Below, in pieces: positions 40,311-48,573 of a stretch of 64,000 bases of DNA. The DNA is taken from positions 149,165-213,164 of the forward strand of contig NZ_CP129407.1 in assembly GCF_030436115.1 (NCBI RefSeq). Direction: 5' to 3'. Below the pieces are notes generated by a model. The model saw only the letters and a program-made list of their open reading frames with translations. It was not told where the DNA came from and searched no databases. Source of the DNA: Borrelia sp. P9F1 (lineage in GTDB: Bacteria > Spirochaetota > Spirochaetia > Borreliales > Borreliaceae). Each line of letters starts with the position of its first letter. Within the stretch, counting starts at the first letter, position 1. A program made the translations under genes and the position numbers.

Positions 40311-40316
40311 TAGAAT
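40311..40316 (+). promoter_or_regulatory. Putative -10 box (TAGAAT)
   Basis: TAGAAT at 40311-40316 lies nine bases before the ATG of the membrane-protein gene at 40326, with TTGATT 17-18 bp upstream inside the 21-bp tandem repeat. There is no Shine-Dalgarno between the box and the ATG, so the mRNA would be leaderless. Confidence 0.4.
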
Positions 40317-40325
40317 TTACTTGTA

Positions 40326-40982
40326 ATGAATGTGTTTTTACTAGTAAGTCTACCCTTGGTTTTAAAAATTTACACGTTAATAAAATATCCTCAGTTGAGA
40401 AAAATTAAACAAAAATATGCATATTCAATGCTAGCTTTACTTGGCATGACTGCTTTTTCCTCGCTATATCTGACGGAAGAATTCATTTTGTATAAAATAT
40501 TGGAAATAAACTATAGAACAATCTTGAGTTTAGCAATCTCAATATTTATCAAAGAACATTTGTATTATTATGTCTTTCCAATATTAATTTTTGTATTCTT
40601 CTCCACATTTAATCCAAATTCACAAATTAAGAACAACCCGATATTTTTAATATATTTTGCATTTGGAATTATATTTTCCAAAAATTTAGAAATAATTATT
40701 ATGAATAGTAAAATATTTGGTACCTACGAGTACATCAAGATGCCTGCTTTACACATAGTGGAATTAGTGTTTACAGCGATAATATGTGAGAAAGGAATAC
40801 GCCTTTCTGTAACGCGTAACATAAACGGATATAAGCTTATTTTTATACCCCTCCTATTGCTAGAAGTAACTATTACGCTTTTGAAGGTATTAATTTTGAT
40901 TAATATGCAGTTATACTCTTTAGTCATATCAATAGCACTAATGGGAATTGTATTTTTAAACAAGAACTCGCTGAAACTTTAA
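40326..40982 (+). CDS. Hypothetical integral membrane protein
   Basis: 218 residues with about six to seven hydrophobic segments (for example MNVFLLVSLPLVLKIYTLI, YAYSMLALLGMTAFSSLYL, YYVFPILIFVFFSTF, FLIYFAFGIIFS, LIFIPLLLLEVTITLLKVLI, LYSLVISIALMGIVFL). No charged catalytic motif visible; no family recognised. It is followed by a lipoprotein gene only four bases away, so the two probably act together in the envelope. Confidence 0.75.
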   Translation: MNVFLLVSLPLVLKIYTLIKYPQLRKIKQKYAYSMLALLGMTAFSSLYLTEEFILYKILEINYRTILSLAISIFIKEHLYYYVFPILIFVFFSTFNPNSQIKNNPIFLIYFAFGIIFSKNLEIIIMNSKIFGTYEYIKMPALHIVELVFTAIICEKGIRLSVTRNINGYKLIFIPLLLLEVTITLLKVLILINMQLYSLVISIALMGIVFLNKNSLKL

Positions 40983-40986
40983 ACAA

Positions 40987-41727
40987 ATGCTAAAGAAAAA
41001 GACTATTTTTATTACATTATTCATTCTGTTTTCATTTCTCTGCTGTGAAGGAAATAAAATTTCAGGGGGACATTTCGACTATATAATCATTTTTTCAGAT
41101 GCAACTGCACATTTCTTCAAAATTAAAGATGATCCATTCATACAGGATGATATATTGTTCATAAATGAAAAAGATATTGAAATGGTTAAAGATAACTTAG
41201 TCAGTGTAGAGAAGATACTATTAACGCACAAAACAACCAATGAAATTCTTAATAAAGATGGCATAAGGGAAAAAATTTTCTTGCTCTCTGATGTCAAATT
41301 TTCACTAAAAAAGGCTGTTGATTTCATATTCACCAAATCTCTAGCACACCCTACAGCCTCTTTAATAATGAGAGACAACTCTTTAAGCAACGAAGACTCG
41401 GAACACCTAGAGAAAAGTGCAAAAGAGCAAAGCATAAACATCACTACAATCAACAGTGAAAACATACAGTACTTAAAAAATTTCATTACTCCTGAAATAA
41501 AAATAGTTATTCTATTTTCAATGAAAAATAGTCACATCTACTTAAAAAGATTGTCAAGTTCACCTTTTTTTAAAAAAATAGAATTTGTGCTTATTGGAGA
41601 TACTGGGAAAGATTTTAAAAAAATTAATTTAAAACACATCATCGGAATTAATAAGTTAGATCTGACAGACATTGTAAAAAAAATCGACAAAAACTTTCAA
41701 TATGAGTTAAACATATACAAAAGATAA
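40987..41727 (+). CDS. Putative lipoprotein with Rossmann-like repeats
   Basis: 246 residues; signal peptide MLKKKTIFITLFILFSFLCC with a lipobox Cys at 19 or 20. The mature part alternates hydrophobic strands and helices (FDYIIIFSDATA, KIFLLSDVKF, HPTASLIMRDNSLS, EIKIVILFSMKN, KIEFVLIGDTGKD), the pattern of a periplasmic binding protein or BMP-like substrate-binding fold. It lacks a full second lobe, so function is open. No Shine-Dalgarno; translation probably coupled to the membrane-protein gene four bases upstream. Confidence 0.75.
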   Translation: MLKKKTIFITLFILFSFLCCEGNKISGGHFDYIIIFSDATAHFFKIKDDPFIQDDILFINEKDIEMVKDNLVSVEKILLTHKTTNEILNKDGIREKIFLLSDVKFSLKKAVDFIFTKSLAHPTASLIMRDNSLSNEDSEHLEKSAKEQSINITTINSENIQYLKNFITPEIKIVILFSMKNSHIYLKRLSSSPFFKKIEFVLIGDTGKDFKKINLKHIIGINKLDLTDIVKKIDKNFQYELNIYKR

Positions 41728-41788
41728 TGTAAATCTGTTATCCTAATATAACAAATAATACTTAGTTTCAAATTATAAGGGTTTTAAT

Positions 41789-42436
41789 ATGATAAAGGTT
41801 TTAGTAGTGTTACTTACTTTGGGTGGTGCCTGCATATTCGCACAAAATACTGATCAAAAGAACGATAAAAAAGAGGGACAAACAGAATATATTCTTTCTA
41901 CAATGGAAGATCCATTTGATTTTCATTTAAGATTTTTTACTGAAAGGATTAATCCTCTGCTTGTTAGGTTTAAAAATAATAACAGTACAACTCAAGATAA
42001 AAAATTTGTAGTAGCGCTTAGGTACATTACTTCTAGAAGCGATAGCGAAATGAATCTGGAACCAGATAGGCAGATGATAATACCTGGAATTGTCAAAAGC
42101 ATCTCTTTATGGGTAGATGGAAGAGAAACTAGCACAGAAATTTTTGCAATATTAAAAGACTCATCGGGTACTTTTCACTCAATTCCATTTAAGGCAGAAG
42201 ACGGCAGTTCTAAACTTAACTTTCTTGGATGGAAAAAACTCACCGCATATATGCCAAAAAGTTTTGTCCAAAAGACACACAAATTTAAAAAAGAGACTAA
42301 AGATTCGGAATTAATAAGAATAAAAATAATACCTGAACACAGAATAAACCACGAACCGCAATACATATATCTATCCGAACTAAAGGCAATGATTGATGAA
42401 CAAAATACATCGACTACTTATGATGACAATTGGTAA
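41789..42436 (+). CDS. FlaA-family (flagellar sheath-like) exported protein
   Basis: 215 residues with a signal peptide (MIKVLVVLLTLGGACIFAQ). The mature protein follows the spirochete FlaA layout: a strand near VKSISLWVDGRE (FlaA: VKSLxxWVxG), ILKDSSGTFHSI, then LNFLGWKKLTAYMPKSF (FlaA: GWKxLxxxxP), a stretch of beta sequence, QYIYLSELKAMIDE (FlaA: YxYFDxLKxxTD), and a C-terminal DDNW. The main Borrelia FlaA gene lies elsewhere, so this would be an additional member. It could sheath flagella or be a FlaA-fold protein with another role. Convergent with tatD, overlapping by 19 bases. Confidence 0.75.
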   Translation: MIKVLVVLLTLGGACIFAQNTDQKNDKKEGQTEYILSTMEDPFDFHLRFFTERINPLLVRFKNNNSTTQDKKFVVALRYITSRSDSEMNLEPDRQMIIPGIVKSISLWVDGRETSTEIFAILKDSSGTFHSIPFKAEDGSSKLNFLGWKKLTAYMPKSFVQKTHKFKKETKDSELIRIKIIPEHRINHEPQYIYLSELKAMIDEQNTSTTYDDNW

Positions 42437-43227
42437 GAATTTTTAAATAAATCTTCAAAGTTGTGATACAACATAGTTGCAATACTTTCTGCATCGCAAC
42501 TTTTAATTTTTGCGACCTCACAACATATGTATCCTAAAAAAAGAGGAGCATTCATCTTTCCCCTTAAAGGTACTGGCGCTAGAAATGGACTGTCTGTTTC
42601 AATCAAAATATCATTAATGCTTAGTTTTCTTAAAACCTCCCTTAAAGGTTCTGCGTTTTTAAAAGTTAAATTGCCCGCAAAAGATATTTTAAACCCAAAA
42701 TCAATAAACTTACCAGCATATTCATAAGTACCAGAATAACAGTGAAGTATTCCCCTGCCTAAAAATTGGGAAGATTTAATAATGTCGTAAACATCATCAT
42801 AAGCCTCTCTAATATGTAGAATAACAGGTTTTCTATATTTACTAGCCAAATCTAACTGAATATTTAAAGTCTCAATCTGCTCTTTTTTATTATCTGATTT
42901 TAAATAATCAAGACCAATCTCACCAACAGCAATAACATTTTCATTTGCCAAAATATTATCAAGCAATTCAAAATCATCTTTTAAAGCCTCATTTAAAGGA
43001 TGAATTCCAGCTGTAAGCGAAATATTAGAATAAGTATCTAAAAGTTGTTTTCTCTCATAAAAATCACTAGGATGTAGGCCGATATCAAGAAAATAAGAAA
43101 ACCCGCTACTCAAGCACTTATTAATAACATAATGAACGTCTACAGAATTCTTCCTAAGCTCATTAAAATGAACATGCGTATCTACTAACTTATTAAAAAA
43201 GATAGATCTTTCAAACTCAAGATTCAT
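42418..43227 (-). CDS. TatD-family metal-dependent hydrolase
   Basis: 269 residues with the metal-binding HxH (LVDTHVHFN), GIHPLNEA, VAVGEIGLDYL, PVILHIREAYDD, ILHCYSGTYEY and ILIETDSPFLAP motifs of the TatD DNase family. Members degrade DNA or act in D-aminoacyl-tRNA and RNA quality control; the exact substrate cannot be inferred. It overlaps the upstream TPR gene by four bases. Confidence 0.93.
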   Translation of the reverse strand: MNLEFERSIFFNKLVDTHVHFNELRKNSVDVHYVINKCLSSGFSYFLDIGLHPSDFYERKQLLDTYSNISLTAGIHPLNEALKDDFELLDNILANENVIAVGEIGLDYLKSDNKKEQIETLNIQLDLASKYRKPVILHIREAYDDVYDIIKSSQFLGRGILHCYSGTYEYAGKFIDFGFKISFAGNLTFKNAEPLREVLRKLSINDILIETDSPFLAPVPLRGKMNAPLFLGYICCEVAKIKSCDAESIATMLYHNFEDLFKNSYQLSS

Positions 43228-44366
43228 AGGTTCATCTTCTTTCTAAGCTTATCAATGTAGTCAATAATGGCAACATTTTTCATTCCTAATTGTAAAAACT
43301 TTGATAAAATATCCACAGCATTTTCAATTTGCCCCATTGCTTCATAGCACTCGGCCGCATTAACGTACAATATTGAATTTTTAGGATTATTTTTTATAAG
43401 ACTTTTAATAGCAGACAATGCCTCTTCATATTGCCCCTTTTCCTTTTGTAGTAGAGCAAGCCCTAGTATGGCAAACATATCAAAATCAACGTCAAGAGCT
43501 TTTTTATAATACTCCTGTGACTTTTCGTAATCCTTCAAATATCGATATATGTCCCCTACTCTTGTTAAAACCAAGTTGTTCTTTGGATCTCTTTCTATTA
43601 TTTCAAGCCAATATTTTAATGCCTCATTATAATCCTTACTTCCCCTATAGCAATCAGCAAGTCCAAAAACAGCATAAAAATTATTTGGAGAAATTTCCAA
43701 TGCTTTTTTAAAAAAATAAATTCCTTTGCTATATTCCTTTAACTTTCTGTAACAATTACCAATTGAAGTTAAGACACGCACATCAATCTTAACCCGATTT
43801 ATCTCATACATCTTAAGCCAATACTTCAATGCTTCCTTGTACTCTTTAAAGTCGTAATATAAATGCCCAATACCAACAAGAGCATAATCATTATCAGGAG
43901 CAAGTTCTATTACCCTTAAATATGCTTGTCTAGATTTTTGAAAATTCTTTAACTTTCGATAGGAGGCAGCAACTCGCGTTAAAACAGTAATATTTTCAGC
44001 ATCGTACTTTAAATATTCTTCCCATATATCCGTAGCCTTCTTATAGTCATCTAAACTTCTATAACAATCCCCTAAACCAAAAAGCGCATAATTATTACTT
44101 AAGTGTTTAGAAAGGCACCTTTGGTAGTAGGCTATCGCCTTATCAAAGTTCCTTTTCTTCCTTTCAATATCCCCAAGGCCGACAAGGGCATAATTGTTAT
44201 CATTATCCTTTTCTAAAATATCGTTAAACAACGCCTCTGCCTCATCAAGTCTCTCTTCCTTTATTAACTGGTATCCCCTCTTAGATTTCTCAGTAACATC
44301 AAGAAGCTTATTATCAGAAACTTTCGACATATCTTCAAGATCACCTAGAAGTTCCTTTTCCAACAT
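43224..44366 (-). CDS. TPR-repeat protein
   Basis: 380 residues from ATG 44366, which has AAAGGGGT five bases upstream; the frame is open 23 codons further but that sequence is not TPR-like. After a ~35-residue helical start, nine to ten consecutive 34-residue TPR units fill the protein (YALVGLGDIERKKRNFDKAI, YALFGLGDCYRSLDDYKKAT and so on). No signal peptide, so cytoplasmic; a scaffold for protein-protein binding. Translationally coupled to tatD by a four-base overlap. Partners unknown. Confidence 0.88.
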   Translation of the reverse strand: MLEKELLGDLEDMSKVSDNKLLDVTEKSKRGYQLIKEERLDEAEALFNDILEKDNDNNYALVGLGDIERKKRNFDKAIAYYQRCLSKHLSNNYALFGLGDCYRSLDDYKKATDIWEEYLKYDAENITVLTRVAASYRKLKNFQKSRQAYLRVIELAPDNDYALVGIGHLYYDFKEYKEALKYWLKMYEINRVKIDVRVLTSIGNCYRKLKEYSKGIYFFKKALEISPNNFYAVFGLADCYRGSKDYNEALKYWLEIIERDPKNNLVLTRVGDIYRYLKDYEKSQEYYKKALDVDFDMFAILGLALLQKEKGQYEEALSAIKSLIKNNPKNSILYVNAAECYEAMGQIENAVDILSKFLQLGMKNVAIIDYIDKLRKKMNL

Positions 44367-44669
44367 AAATACCCCTTTCAACTGGTTTATTAAAGATATA
44401 ATGCAACTCACTTCGTGTATGCTACCAAAGCACACAAATCATATTTACACATAATATTTATACATAAACACTAAGGTATCAAATCTTTAATATCCAAACC
44501 TTGATAATACACATTATATAAAAAATCAAAAAAATATACTCAAATTTACACACTAAAAATTTTACCTAAATCTAAACTAAAACCCTCCTATATAAAATTT
44601 AGGGGCAGCTGTAACAAAAAATCTAAAATTAGGATAAAATGTTACTACCCCCTTAGGAGAAAAATTGGG
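44367..44669. other. 303-bp divergent intergenic region with hairpin in the prfA leader
   Basis: No gene seen. Contains TATAAA at 44591-44596 (possible -10 for prfA), followed by an interrupted inverted repeat: AGGGG (44601-44605) with CCCCT (44649-44653) and GTAACA (44611-44616) with TGTTAC (44640-44645). It ends next to the prfA ribosome-binding site (TTAGGAGA), so a folded leader could affect initiation. The left part is AT-rich and would hold the promoter of the TPR-tatD pair. Confidence 0.45.
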
Positions 44670-45743
44670 ATGTTTTTAAATAAACTAGGTTCGATTGAGA
44701 ACAGGATGAAAATGCTTGAAGATAGATTACGAGATACAAGTTTAATTAAAAATCAAAAAGAATATGCAAAGGTAGTGAAAGAATTTAACTATTTAGAAAA
44801 AATTAAAGAACAAAAAGATAAATATAAAAAGATATTGCGTCACATTGAAGAAAATAAAAAAATCCTTTCTGAGGAAGAAAATTCAGAAATGAGGGAATTA
44901 GTAAGACAAGAACTGACCACTTTAAATCTTGAAAAAGATGAGACCGAGCATAAAATCAAAGTACTGCTCTTACCTCAAGATGAAAACGACAGCAAAAACA
45001 TTATTATTGAGATTAGAGCTGGTACAGGTGGGGAAGAGGCCGCTCTTTTTGCCAACAATCTTTACGAAATGTATGCAAAGTATTCTGAGAAGAAAAAATG
45101 GAAAACAGAGCTTATTAACTTTAATGAAACAGAACTTGGGGGATTTAAAGAAGTAAGCTTTGAAATAAAGGGTAAGGATGTATTTAAAAAACTCAAACAT
45201 GAAAGCGGAGTCCACAGAGTTCAAAGAGTACCCATAACCGAATCTAGTGGGAGGCTTCAAACCTCTGCTGCAACCGTTGCCGTGCTTCCTGAGGTTGAAG
45301 ACACCGATATTGAAATTAATGAAAAAGACTTGAGAATAGATGTCTACAGATCTTCTGGTGCGGGTGGCCAACATGTTAATACAACGGATTCTGCTGTTAG
45401 GATTACACATCTACCTACAAACATTGTGGTACAATGCCAAAATGAGAGAAGTCAACACAAAAATAAAGATCAAGCGATGAAAATTTTGAGGGCTAGACTC
45501 TACGAATTTGAAGACATAAAGAAACAAGAACAGCGCTCAAGCGAGAGAAAGCAACAAGTAGGCTCAGGTGATAGGTCTGAACGCATTAGAACATATAATT
45601 TCCCACAAAACAGAGTAACAGACCACCGAGCAAATATTAGTCTTTATAAATTGGAAGAAATTATGCAAGGAGATCTTGATTCTTTTCTTGACATGCTAGC
45701 TTTGGAACTTCAAGAAAGAGCATTAAAAGCCAATTCGATATAA
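44670..45743 (+). CDS. prfA: Peptide chain release factor 1
   Basis: 357 residues, the normal RF1 length. The GGQ motif is in YRSSGAGGQHVNTTDSAVR (around residues 225-243); the codon-recognition region HESGVHRVQRVPITESSGR is intact with the PxT-type tripeptide (PIT, where E. coli RF1 has PAT). RF1 reads UAA and UAG and triggers hydrolysis. TAGGAGA before ATG 44670. The next gene encodes the methyltransferase that modifies its GGQ glutamine. Confidence 0.97.
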   Translation: MFLNKLGSIENRMKMLEDRLRDTSLIKNQKEYAKVVKEFNYLEKIKEQKDKYKKILRHIEENKKILSEEENSEMRELVRQELTTLNLEKDETEHKIKVLLLPQDENDSKNIIIEIRAGTGGEEAALFANNLYEMYAKYSEKKKWKTELINFNETELGGFKEVSFEIKGKDVFKKLKHESGVHRVQRVPITESSGRLQTSAATVAVLPEVEDTDIEINEKDLRIDVYRSSGAGGQHVNTTDSAVRITHLPTNIVVQCQNERSQHKNKDQAMKILRARLYEFEDIKKQEQRSSERKQQVGSGDRSERIRTYNFPQNRVTDHRANISLYKLEEIMQGDLDSFLDMLALELQERALKANSI

Positions 45744-45752
45744 CCCCTTTCA

Positions 45753-46586
45753 ATGACAATAAATGAAGCAATAAAGAGTTCTAGGCAATATAACGTAAGT
45801 ACTCTTGAGGCGTTGTTGCTACTTGAAAAAATTTTAAAAACTAGAAAGGAAGTTATCCTTGCAAATAAAAATCAAAATTTAACAAAGGAGTCGGAATATA
45901 AATTTTTAAATCAAATAAATAATATAAAATCAGGAATTCCAATACACCACATACTTAAGATAAAAGAATTCATGGGGATAAATTTTTATATCAATAAAGA
46001 TGTACTCATACCTAGAGCAGACACAGAATGTTTAGTAGAAGAAGCCCTAATACAAATTAAAAAGAATAACTTAAATAAAATTCTAGACCTATGTTGTGGA
46101 AGCGGATGCATTGGTCTTACACTTGCGCATTGTCTTAAGAAAAAGGTAACATTGTCAGATTTCTCTATTGAGGCCCTAAAGGTAGCACTTAAAAATACAA
46201 AAAGACTAAAATTAAAGAATTATGTAGAAATAATACATTCAAATCTGCTAGAATGTGTAGGCAAAGGGTTTGAAATAATAATTACCAACCCTCCTTATTT
46301 GAATGAAGATGAATTGAGGATAAAAGAAAAGTCAGAAAGAGAACCAAGAATGGCTCTTTTAGGTTTTGGAACGGATGGACTTGAGCTTTCAAGAAAAATA
46401 ATACAACAATCAAAACATAGACTTGCTAGGAATGGGCTCTTGATAATGGAATCAGCTCCATGGCAGATAGAACCCATTAAAGAGTTTGCGGTACGAGAAG
46501 GGTTTTTATATCTCAAGACTCTACGTGATATTGAAGCAAGGAAAAGAGCGTTGGTACTGAGGATAACAAATGATACAACCCTATGA
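45753..46586 (+). CDS. prmC: Release factor glutamine methyltransferase
   Basis: 277 residues. SAM-binding motif LDLCCGSGCIGLTLA (around 110-124), and the catalytic NPPYLNEDE motif that binds the substrate glutamine. It N5-methylates the GGQ glutamine of RF1 and RF2. Nine bases after prfA, a conserved pairing. Its end overlaps the start of rel by 17 bases. Confidence 0.95.
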   Translation: MTINEAIKSSRQYNVSTLEALLLLEKILKTRKEVILANKNQNLTKESEYKFLNQINNIKSGIPIHHILKIKEFMGINFYINKDVLIPRADTECLVEEALIQIKKNNLNKILDLCCGSGCIGLTLAHCLKKKVTLSDFSIEALKVALKNTKRLKLKNYVEIIHSNLLECVGKGFEIIITNPPYLNEDELRIKEKSEREPRMALLGFGTDGLELSRKIIQQSKHRLARNGLLIMESAPWQIEPIKEFAVREGFLYLKTLRDIEARKRALVLRITNDTTL

Positions 46587-48573
46587 AATTGCATATTTAA
46601 TGAAAATCAATAATCTTGATAAAATAAAAAACATCTTCAAAGATACCATCAGTGATGCCTACAAGGATGAGATTCAAAAAAAATTAATTTTTAAGGCTCT
46701 TGAAATATCAGAACAATTGCACCAAGGACAATACAGAGAAAGTGGAGTTCCTTATGTAATCCATCCAATAACAGTTGCATTATTTCTTGCAAAATTTCAA
46801 TTGGATTTCAAAACAACAATAGCTGGACTGTTACACGATGTACTTGAAGATACAAGTGTTTCTAAAGAAGAAATAATTAAAGAATTCGATGAAGAAATTT
46901 TAAGCTTAATTGATGGTGTAACAAAAATTCATGATTTACACAACAAAACAAGGGCAATCAAAGAAGCGAACACAATTTCAAAAATGTTTTTCGCAATGAC
47001 TCATGACATTAGAATAATAATCATTAAACTCGCAGATAAATTACATAACATGACAACCCTTTCCCACTTACCCAAAAACAGAAGAGAGAGAATTGCAAAA
47101 GATTGTCTTGCCACTTATGTGCCAATTGCAGAAAGGCTTGGCATTTCATCTCTTAAAGTATATTTAGAAGACCTTTCATTAAAATATCTTTATCCAAAAG
47201 AATATAAAGAGATAAAAAATTTTTTAGCTGAAACAAAAATAGAGAGAGAAAAAAAATTATATAAAGGAAAATTGATAATCGAGAAGGAACTTAAAAAAAT
47301 TGGGATTGAAGCAGAGATTACAGTACGATCTAAACATTTTTATTCAATATTTAGAAAAATGAAAACAAGAACGAATAACCTTTCTCAAATTTTCGATACC
47401 TTGGGGATAAGGATAATCTGTAGACAACAAAAAGAATGCTATGAAATACTAGAGATTGTACACAAAGTCTGGAAACCAATACCCGGAAGACTAAAAGATT
47501 ACATAGCAATACCTAAAGATAATAAATATCAGTCTTTGCACACCACTGTAAGAATACCAGAGGACAATCAATTGATTGAAATACAAATCAGAACAGAAGA
47601 AATGGACAGAATTGCTAAATATGGTGTTGCCGCCCACTGGATCTATAAAGAGCAAATTGAGCTTAAAGCTGATGACCTTTCATTTATTAATCGCATAAAA
47701 AAATGGCAACAAGATTCGGCAAACAAAAATCAATACTCAATGAATGACATACACAAAGAACTATTAAACACATTTATATATGTATATACACCAGAAGGAG
47801 AAATAGTAGAGCTTCCATTTGGATCAAATTCAATTGACTTCGCATACTCAATACATACAGATATTGGAAACCAAGCACTTTATGCAAAAATTAACGGAAA
47901 GATTAGCTCTTTGACAAAACCTTTAAGAAACGAGCAAATTGTTGAAATATTCACCTCGCCAGAAGCAAAAGCCGATGTAATTTGGCTAACTAGCGTTAGA
48001 ACAAAAAAAGCACGCTCAAAAATTCGATCTTGGCTTAACAAGAATGACGATACAATATTTGTAGACAATAATATAATTGCATATCTTATTGGGGAGACCA
48101 GAGAGCAGAAAAGACTTTTTAGTCTCTTTAAGTCCTTAACAAAATCTAGAATAAAAAGAATTACCATATCTCCTGAATGCAATCCATCAACAGGAGAAGA
48201 TATTATTGGCATAATACAAAAAGATGAAATCATAGTACACAACGACAATTGTCAAGCATCAAAACATCACAAAAAAAGCCACCTTGTTGAAGTAGAATGG
48301 GAAGCAACACCAACAAGGAAGGTGTATCATATTGTAATTTTCTTAAAAAATTTAAAAGGTCTTTTCAATTATCTAGATAATATTTTCACGACTTTTAATA
48401 TAAGACTTATTAGCGAAAAAATAGAAGACTGCGGAAACGGATACGGCATAAGCAACATAATTATCTCATCGAATGCAAAAAATGTGGCAATGGTTCTCTC
48501 ATCTCTTAAAGGAAACCCCAATATACTTAAAATCATGCAAGTAGAAGAAGACATTAAAAACTATGAGAATTAA
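46570..48573 (+). CDS. rel: Bifunctional (p)ppGpp synthetase/hydrolase
   Basis: 667 residues, the only Rel/SpoT homologue in the window. HD hydrolase domain: VPYVIHPITVALFLA, AGLLHDVLEDT (HDxxED) and KLADKLHNMTTL. Synthetase domain: IFRKMKTRTN, FDTLGIRIICR and GRLKDYIAIPKDNKYQSLHT, in which the RxKD motif (RLKD) is the bifunctional type. TGS domain: FIYVYTPEGEIVELPFGSNS; a C-terminal region with partial ACT-like sequence follows. It controls the stringent response with DksA. GAGG lies inside prmC, eight bases before the ATG. Length is slightly short of E. coli RelA/SpoT. Confidence 0.96.
   Translation: MIQPYEIAYLMKINNLDKIKNIFKDTISDAYKDEIQKKLIFKALEISEQLHQGQYRESGVPYVIHPITVALFLAKFQLDFKTTIAGLLHDVLEDTSVSKEEIIKEFDEEILSLIDGVTKIHDLHNKTRAIKEANTISKMFFAMTHDIRIIIIKLADKLHNMTTLSHLPKNRRERIAKDCLATYVPIAERLGISSLKVYLEDLSLKYLYPKEYKEIKNFLAETKIEREKKLYKGKLIIEKELKKIGIEAEITVRSKHFYSIFRKMKTRTNNLSQIFDTLGIRIICRQQKECYEILEIVHKVWKPIPGRLKDYIAIPKDNKYQSLHTTVRIPEDNQLIEIQIRTEEMDRIAKYGVAAHWIYKEQIELKADDLSFINRIKKWQQDSANKNQYSMNDIHKELLNTFIYVYTPEGEIVELPFGSNSIDFAYSIHTDIGNQALYAKINGKISSLTKPLRNEQIVEIFTSPEAKADVIWLTSVRTKKARSKIRSWLNKNDDTIFVDNNIIAYLIGETREQKRLFSLFKSLTKSRIKRITISPECNPSTGEDIIGIIQKDEIIVHNDNCQASKHHKKSHLVEVEWEATPTRKVYHIVIFLKNLKGLFNYLDNIFTTFNIRLISEKIEDCGNGYGISNIIISSNAKNVAMVLSSLKGNPNILKIMQVEEDIKNYEN

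Noticed and set aside
41079..41486. 135-codon open frame on the minus strand
   Set aside because: Antisense to the lipoprotein gene at 40987, with no start signal.
44970..45410. 146-codon open frame on the minus strand
   Set aside because: Antisense to the conserved core of prfA; a shadow of its codon bias.
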